A DNA stretch of 64,000 nucleotides from assembly GCA_014871385.1 (NCBI GenBank), contig CM026427.1:17830398-17894397 (forward strand). Reading direction: 5' to 3'. A program made the position numbers and the translations under genes. The notes below the pieces were generated by a model. That model searched no databases. It had not been told where the DNA came from and saw only the letters and a list, made by a program, of their open reading frames with translations. The stretch is from Ceratodon purpureus (lineage: Eukaryota; Streptophyta; Bryopsida; Pseudoditrichales; Ditrichaceae). Of this stretch, positions 57,155 to 64,000 are shown in pieces (position 1 is the first letter of the stretch; each line of letters starts with the position of its first letter).

Positions 57155-60100
57155 GTAAGTTTTCATGTACAAGGGGCTTCGAGGCTTAGCTAGGCATAGC
57201 TTTGATGTAGCTAGATATGGCAGCGTCACTATGGTCTGTGTCTTATTTGTGCACCATTAGTGAGCTTCAATGCATATACCAATTTCATCATCAATCAACA
57301 GACTTGGATAATGTTATTGTTTCAAATCCTAAAATATACAATTCACATTTAAAATAGAGTTTTGTTAAGATTACATACTTTGAAATATTATAATTCAAGA
57401 TAAAATACGGATTATCAATGCATGTCTATATCCAAATAAAAAAGGAGTCTTATATAAAGATAGAAATAAAGAAATAGCAATAATTTAATGGAAGATGTTC
57501 CAAAGGTATCAATGTAGCATATAAAATTAATGCATCGTTACGCCATAATGACGTCAACTCTTAATTTGTATCATGATTGAGGGGGGAATCTAAGACTAAG
57601 AGAGCGTTTGGAGGTTGGAACATGTCAACAATACCTATTTTTAGGATCAAAACTTCACTAAGTTGGACTTTGATTTATATCTAAATAATAAGAAATATAA
57701 AAAATAATGATCAAAAAGTCCACGGTCATAGGTGATTAATCACCGTCAATTGCCTGTGAAAATTGCTATTATTTGGTCTCCATTTTCCGCTCTATGCCCT
57801 CTACACTTTGCTCACATACAATCTTTCCTTATACTTAGAGATGCGACAACCAAATCAACATTTCACGCTATCAAATACTTCATTTCAACTAGATCCAAAA
57901 ACCAACTCAAAACTTATTCAATCAATATTTAGACAACAAATTGTTCTAACGATACTCTATATTGCATCCTGATTTCACTTACAATACAAGCCTCATGTCA
58001 GAACAATATAAAATCTGAGTGTCGTGCTTCATACAAGAGACAACAATCACAACACGCATGTACAAGGTTTGAAGCTCACTTGAGAGAGCAATATGAAATG
58101 TAATGCATTCACACAACAAGTAAATCAAAGCTCTTGAAGTTGTCCGAGCTCTTCAATTTCATGCGGCAAAGTCTAAGAAAATCCTTGAATGAGAAAGATC
58201 AAATTGATATTGGCATAGCCATCATTGTAAAACCAATGCCGTCTATTCTTGTGCAACCAATGACCCAATGAACAAATCAAACTAGATGGATATCTATAAA
58301 AAATATTACAACTAGCTGCAATTTGGAGCTAAAGTTGTTGCACCTTAATCGAATTCAAAGGCGCCATTGTTAATATATCATAGAATCCATTGTCAACATG
58401 TGCAGCATCAGAAATGAATCATACAAAACTTTAAGTTTGATTTTCCTTAAACCATACAAGACTCTTCAAATGAAACAAAATTGCCCATAACTTTATGACC
58501 TAAGAACCTCAATACTAGCAAGATTTACAAATATAGCATTTTTTTAATCACAAACTTACAATTCAAAGTTGATGGGTTGAGTTAAGAAAGCACAGATATA
58601 GAAGAGACTCTATGGAGGCACAGAAATAGCATAGAATGAAGCAAAGAGGTTGATGCAAGGAGGTTGAGTTTGAAGACAATGTAGAGCTACGAGGTAGAGA
58701 CTCCTGCAATATGGTAACTATAAGGAGCCCAAGGAATGGCACAAGAGGCATAAAGACAACGAAGACATCAAGTGAAGAGAAAGGGGCAGAGAAATTGTGG
58801 GTGGTTTGTGCATTATGAAATTAGCTAGATTTGCAACGGCAAAGATAGGACCTATGGAGGGTTGAAATGATGATGTGGAAGTATAGTTGAGTTGAACGTA
58901 GGTAAGCACCTTTAATTGAGGGACTCTTAGGCTCTTTTCATCCGTCGTTAATTGGATTGAGCAAGGCGGTCAGCTCTCCATAGACATCTCAACACGTGGC
59001 ACATGAATATCCAATATATACATATGCTGCAATTTGTTGTACATTACTATCAAAAAATGTTCAAGAATCTCATTGCTATACTAGGCACCTATTTACAAGA
59101 AAATACTTGGACTTACATCCAATAATGAAAAGAGATACCTTGTTCTTGGATAAGAGCGTTGCAAGCTAGGTACTATCTTTGAATGAAGGAAGTCTTAAGT
59201 GAATCATGGCCTAATGTTTTAGTCATAAAAAGGGTCCTTATCCATGGTAAATCAATGATGATAAGAACACTCAAGTTCAAAGAAAAAATCATTGAAACAA
59301 ACATTGAAAACAACTTTTTTTAAATCTGATATCCAATCATTTGTAATTATTACTAGTGTAAAATAAAAAAATGTAACATTTAGGCATATTCTTCTTATAA
59401 CAATTATACGATCAATAAAGTTTATTTTTTATCTTTAAATTACATAATAATCTTCTCAACAGTGCAACTTTAGTACACATAATACATATGAAATTCAATA
59501 TATATTACAAATAAAACCAAGAATTTTATAAATGGATTCAAAAACTCGTCATCATTTTTATATTATCAACAAAATTTCAAAAGAATGAAAGATTCTTTTT
59601 AAAGGTTTTATTTCAACATTTTCAAGTAGAACATTTTTTTATGATTGAATGCTCAAATTTCTATTATACTTTTGGAAATAAGTTTTATTTTTCATTTTTT
59701 TCCTTTTAATGTTAAAATAGAAATTTTTGCATATAAAAAATCAAAATCTTGATAACTTCCATATTTATGATGGACATTGAACCTCCTACTACTAATGGCT
59801 CCTTTTAAAAATAAAAATAAAACCCAATTAGATGTTTTAAAACCTCAATTTGTATTAATGTTTTGTACTTTGAGCTATTTTGAAGAATTTGAGCACCAAT
59901 TTCCTTAGAATCTCAATATAAATGGATTCAAAATGATATACAACATAACAATCTAATAGAGTGCATATTTGTGCCTATTTAAATTTGATTCATCAAAAAT
60001 TATGATATTTTTTTAATTAGAATAAAAATATTGACAATGAGCTTTAACCATTTTTACTAAAAAGGTTGGGTTTTAATTAAAACCTTAGTAGAACTTGAGA

Positions 60101-60851
60101 ATATATTGCATGATGTAAGATGTATAGTTTTTTTATATTATTATTTATATCTATCTTCATATAGAAAATCTTGAAAATTGATGTTTTGAATATTGAATCA
60201 ATTTCAAACATCATTATAATATTTTTAGATTGAACTAAAACTTCAACATAAAATATTCATGAAAAATAAAATAAAAGCATTTAAGTTGATTTCTCAAAAT
60301 TTACAAAAAATAATGGTGATAGCAATTTTTCTTATTACGTTTTTACAACAAAGATTAGAGATTTTTAACTTGGAATGACTCATGCATACTTCAATGTTTA
60401 AAATTCCTTGACTATATTTCACCATAAAATCTTAAAACTCCAATTTCCAAAGCATTCTAATAGAATAATTATCAAAAAGACTATAGATTATATTTTGATT
60501 GCGTAGATTAAAATATGATAATATTCCAAGTATTTTGTTTGGAGGAATATGTTATATAGAACAAGCACTCATTATCCTTTCTCAATTGAAATTTCTTATA
60601 TGAAATTGAATTGAATAAATATCACCATCTCAAAGAAGACGATGTCAGATATACTTCTATAAAATCTCAGGCTCAAAAAAAGGTGCGCAACATTCTCAAA
60701 ATAATTTTTTTAATAGAAGGATTTCAACACAAAATTATAGCACGTTTTGCATGAAATCAAATTTTCTTGAATGATCCATCTTCAAATTGTTAAAGATATG
60801 GTTGGCAATTATTCTTCTAATAGAAAATTCTTCTAACAGCAATAATTTAGG
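57155..60851. other. AT-rich intergenic region
   Basis: About 3.7 kb with no supported gene on either strand; composition is mostly A/T. Near 60852 it passes into the relic of a gypsy extra ORF. Confidence 0.4.
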
Positions 60852-61187
60852 TGAAGAAATATTTTCAAGAAAATCTTGACTTAGCTACTCAATATGCCCA
60901 CTCTGAGGTTGATCACGTACAGTGCCCCTCCATGCAACAAGATCTTTAGAAAGACAGTCTATGATGTGTACCAACATTTGACTACCTCACGATATAAACA
61001 TAACTTAATTCACCGCGGTATGGCTGTAGCTATAGCAGCCTTACATGGCGACCGAATTCCCCCTCGTCGACAAGTGTAGCTGCCGTATAAAGCAACTCGA
61101 CCAGAATAACGACTCGCCCACCGATGATTCAAGGCCTGAAACAACATCAATCTGCGGACAGATTGCACTCTGGAAGAAACGACAAAT
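60852..61187 (+). pseudogene. Relic of the extra ORF of a related gypsy element
   Basis: Frames read VKKYFQENLDLATQYAHSEV, then CPSMQQDL. After a frameshift comes KTVYDVYQHLTTSRYKHNLI and HRGMAVAIAAL. This matches the last 100 or so codons of the extra ORF at 51475-53613 (KTVYDIYQHATTSRTQHNLI). A GGAAGAAACGACAAA stretch then takes the place of the polypurine tract, and TGTTACC at 61188 would start its LTR. The rest of the element is gone. Confidence 0.7.
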
Positions 61188-62143
61188 TGTTACCCAACAT
61201 TGGTGGCACTGCAGTATGGGACGACATCAGCAGCTGGAATTAAGAGATAGTCAAGGATAGCGTGAGAGTGTATTGAGATATTCGAGAGTTAAAACAATAG
61301 TCTGAATTTTGGAGGTTAGAGCATAGCACGTAGCTCAGTACTCAGATTGAACTCATAATTTAGGGAAAATTTGAGGTCACAAAGGGCCTTTGGGACTGGC
61401 ACGTGAGAAAAAAAGGGGGTGCCCATGCAATTTTGACAGTGGCACCGAAGGTGCAACCGTCGTGCCAGCGCTGCGGGTGCGGGGGTTTGAACCAATCACC
61501 TCAAGGAAGCTCGTGTGCGCAGACTTGCAACAATGTCAACATTGCTGCTGAGCACACATCCCGAGCCCTGCTACTCATGTCAGTAGAGATTTCTGGCATT
61601 GTATTAAAGGAAGGAGTTACAAGTTCCTACAATAACATGAAACTATAGACTTGGATTAATGGGCTCTAGAACTTAATGGATCTGACAATATTTGAATTCG
61701 TGATTAATCTGGAACCAATCACATCCTATATAGATAAAAAATGAGTCATTGTTTTTAATCCCGCACTCAAAAGTAAATCTCCGTTATTTTGTGAAACGGA
61801 GGGAAGGAATAACAAAATTTTCTCTCCATGTGTAGTAAAAGAAAGAATTATATCATGAGATAACCATTACTTTCATCACTTCTAAATTTAAAAAGATTAC
61901 ATTTAGAGTTGATATTATAAAACAATTGTGAAAATCTTAAAAAACCCTTTTAAGGACAAGAGTTGTTTAGGAAGTGATGGAACATGGAATTGACCGAAGT
62001 TATTTTTGTTTGGATAGTTATTTTCTGACTATGATATGTGGGGGAAAATGAATATGGTGTGGAGAGGCTTGATTCATGGTTGCGTCGTATTAAATGAAAT
62101 GTGTGGCAATGGCAACGATGGGACTGTGGGAGGAAGGGAAGGA
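61188..62143. other. Possible decayed LTR and intergenic sequence
   Basis: Begins TGTTACCCAACATTGG but does not resemble the 684-bp LTR beyond the first bases. At about 61480-61500 the minus strand reads GGTTCAAACCC, like a Pol III B box. No convincing A box or tRNA fold was found. Confidence 0.3.
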
Positions 62144-62257
62144 GGATGGATGGATGGATGGATGGATGGATGGATGGATGGATGGATGGATGGATGGATG
62201 GATGGATGGATGGATGGATGGATGGATGGATGGATGGATGGATGGATGGATGGATGG
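62144..62257 (+). repeat. (GGAT)n microsatellite, about 28 copies
   Basis: Uninterrupted GGAT/ATGG repeat of about 114 bases. MDGW-repeat ORFs through it are artefacts. Confidence 0.95.
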
Positions 62258-63960
62258 TGGAGATGCTTTGTCGGAGAAAGGATAGAGAGGCGCGCTGTGT
62301 GCAGTAAGGTAAGGTACAGCAGGACAGAAACTATGTAAAACGGAGTGCGAAGATGGAGACGTCTGCTAAGTTAAGTTACCTTACCTTACCATGCAGGGTA
62401 AGGGGTCAGGTCAGGCCCCAGGGCGTCGTCGGAATGGTGGCGTGGTCCCCCCACTGGCAGGGGGGAGTGCATTGCGAATCCAATGGGCCATTCTGTGCAG
62501 TGGCTGTCTCATCTCATCCCAGCCACAAACACCTCTGCCCACTTGAGTGCCACTTCTTCAACCCAGCAATTTCCAGGTCCCGTCCCGTCCCCGTCCCCGT
62601 CCCGTCCCCGTCCCCGCCCCCTGTCCAGACTCCACTGCAAAATGCCACACCCGCCGGTGCTGCAGCAGATGGAATGAATGAACGGAACGAACGAACGAAC
62701 GAACGAACGGCTGCCCGCACCTACCAAGCCTCTGAGTCGCAGCACGCACGCACGCACTCATTCACTTCCTCTCTGTGTGTATGTGTCTCTCTCTCTCTCT
62801 CTCTCTCACTCAGCTTCCGTCTCACTTAGTCAATCATTCCCGTAGCGTGTGTAGTGCGTACGTTAATTCACAACTCCTTCCTTCCCTTCTGCTTGTTCCC
62901 AGCTTCCCCTAATCATTAAGTACTGCCCGGGTGCGTCCAAGCGCGCCCTTGCCACTCGTTTCCAACTCATTCCTCGTCCCATCTTCTAACCTCACTTCTT
63001 CCGCGCTACGCCACACGCCATAGTGCCCACTGTCCCCTCCTGCGTTCCTCTGTCCAATTCCCAACTTTCACATTACTAACATTCTTTGTTCATCTTCTCC
63101 TGCTCCTGCGGACCTGCACCCTGCCAAATGCTATGCTCTCTTAGCTTAGTTCGCTTTGGCAGCCAGCGGCAGCATGTGGTAAATTCGCATTTTCCCCTCA
63201 AGGCTCAGAGCCTAGCCTCAGTGCCGAGGCCACGAAGGAAGTTGGTGGCGCTGTCAGAGGGCCAGAGATTTCTATATTTATATGCGCCCCACCCCACTGA
63301 GTACTTTCTGACGTTTCTTTGTCAGAATCGGATCCCATCTTGCTTCTGTCCTCCTTCCTACTTGTTCTGCTCGGCTCTGTTCTGCTGAGTTGCTCTGCTC
63401 CACCCTACACTAGTCCACTCTATTGCATTGCACTGTATCTTAAGTTTTAACTGACTCTACGTTCCTCTATAGTCTACATCTTTGCAATTGTGCGAGGTGC
63501 ACTGGTGCTGTGGCACAGCTCGACCCACTTGGTAGCTGTCCACAATTCACCTTCACATCTCTCTCTGCGCAACGCCCTCCTCGCGCTCTAGCCTCCCTCT
63601 GCTAGCCCACCCCACCCTTAGCCCAGGTTGCGCTGCTCTGCACTTAGTTAAGTTTCAAGCAAGGGCTACTGCTGCTGATAGTAGACAGACAAGCAACAAG
63701 CCATTTGTGCCAGTCGAACCTTCCGGAGGCAGCCCTACCGAAATCCCTCTGCCGTCCCTGCCTCTCTTTCCATCTCTCCGTCTCCCTTCTGTCTCCTTCC
63801 TACAGGATGTTCGTGTGTACGATGATGCGTCTTCCCTTTCATGTTTCACAAGCGCTGCCTTGTCCTTAGCTGATTGTGATTCGTTGCCAAAGCCAGTTGA
63901 AAAGGGTGGCCACACGACGACCAACATTCTACTCACATTCTAGGTGTGGAATTCCAGGGG
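62258..63960 (+). promoter_or_regulatory. GC-richer, microsatellite-rich region, possible promoter/5'UTR
   Basis: Holds TTACC repeats (62376-62391), CCCCGT repeats (62579-62615), CGAA repeats (62686-62709), CT repeats (62789-62806) and long C/T-rich tracts. A TATA-like CTATATTTATATG sits at 63272-63284. An exon-like open block follows an acceptor (TCCTTCCTACAG, about 63805) and ends at a possible donor (TTCTAG|GTGTGG, 63943). This resembles the long 5' region of a plant gene lying to the right of the window. No product can be named. Confidence 0.3.
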
Positions 63961-63961
63961 G

Positions 63962-63965
<4 letters not shown>

Positions 63966-64000
<35 letters not shown>
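63966..64000 (+). repeat. (GA)n microsatellite running off the window
   Basis: GGGAGGGAGAGAG leading to pure GA up to the last base. Confidence 0.9.

Noticed and set aside
61470-61530. SINE on the minus strand (GGTTCAAACCC resembles a B box)
   Set aside because: No A box 30-50 bases upstream, no poly(A) or target duplication.
62036-62338. MDGW repeat protein
   Set aside because: Translation of the GGAT microsatellite; open in all frames.

Overview
The window is nuclear DNA of a plant. The coding pieces have spliceosomal introns (GT..AG). Recognisable plant proteins are a CSI1/POM2-type armadillo protein, a FOLT1-type folate carrier and an ABCA-family transporter. The mobile elements are plant-type: CACTA, Ty3/gypsy, and Stowaway- and Tourist-like MITEs. 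The moss-like style of the CACTA proteins and the zinc-finger 2OG oxygenase hint at a seed-free plant (bryophyte, lycophyte or fern), but this is a weak inference. Most of the window is AT-rich non-coding DNA, and intact genes are few.

Layout. 1-1.9 kb: the N-terminal end of a minus-strand CACTA TNP2-like transposase, cut by the window edge, next to an ORF with an RNase H1/viroplasmin hybrid-binding domain. 2.3-3.4 kb: leucine-rich-repeat exons and a Pro/Ala-rich exon, a fragment. 3.6-5.7 kb: a three-exon gene for a 421-residue 2OG-Fe(II) dioxygenase with N-terminal C2H2 fingers, resembling the TET/JBP class. Its putative leader intron holds four tandem units that each fold into a GAAA-capped hairpin with covarying stem positions. 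8.4-9.4 kb: the 5' part of a CSI1-like gene, cut after about 240 codons. 10.2-12.6 kb: diverged non-coding repeats. 12.8-17 kb: a second CACTA relic with a decayed TNP2 C-terminus and an apparently intact four-exon TNP1-like gene.

19.7-25.3 kb: a non-autonomous CACTA element (3-bp target duplication GAA), a Stowaway MITE (TA duplication), a Tourist-like MITE (TAA duplication), an intronless full-length FOLT1-type carrier gene on the minus strand, and a long-TIR MITE. 27.7-30.6 kb: a 19-bp minisatellite, a broken coiled-coil gene and short degenerate repeats. 32.4-33.0 kb: three exons of an ABCA transporter on the minus strand. 34.5-35.6 kb: a GC-rich stretch with no recognised gene.

39.8-55.3 kb is a nested retrotransposon block. 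An old gag-bearing gypsy-type element (gag with two zinc knuckles, a damaged protease, no RT seen) is split by a younger, complete 9.2-kb Ty3/gypsy element at 45179-54370. The younger element has 684-bp LTRs differing at about seven positions by eye and a GTTCC target duplication. It carries gag-pol in one frame with ten internal stop codons, and an extra ORF after pol with a coiled coil and a C-terminal finger. The tail of a related extra ORF recurs at 60.9 kb. 55-62 kb is otherwise AT-rich with one unexplained exon at 56.9 kb. 62.1-64 kb is a GC-richer, microsatellite-rich stretch with a TATA-like site that may be the 5' region of a gene lying to the right.
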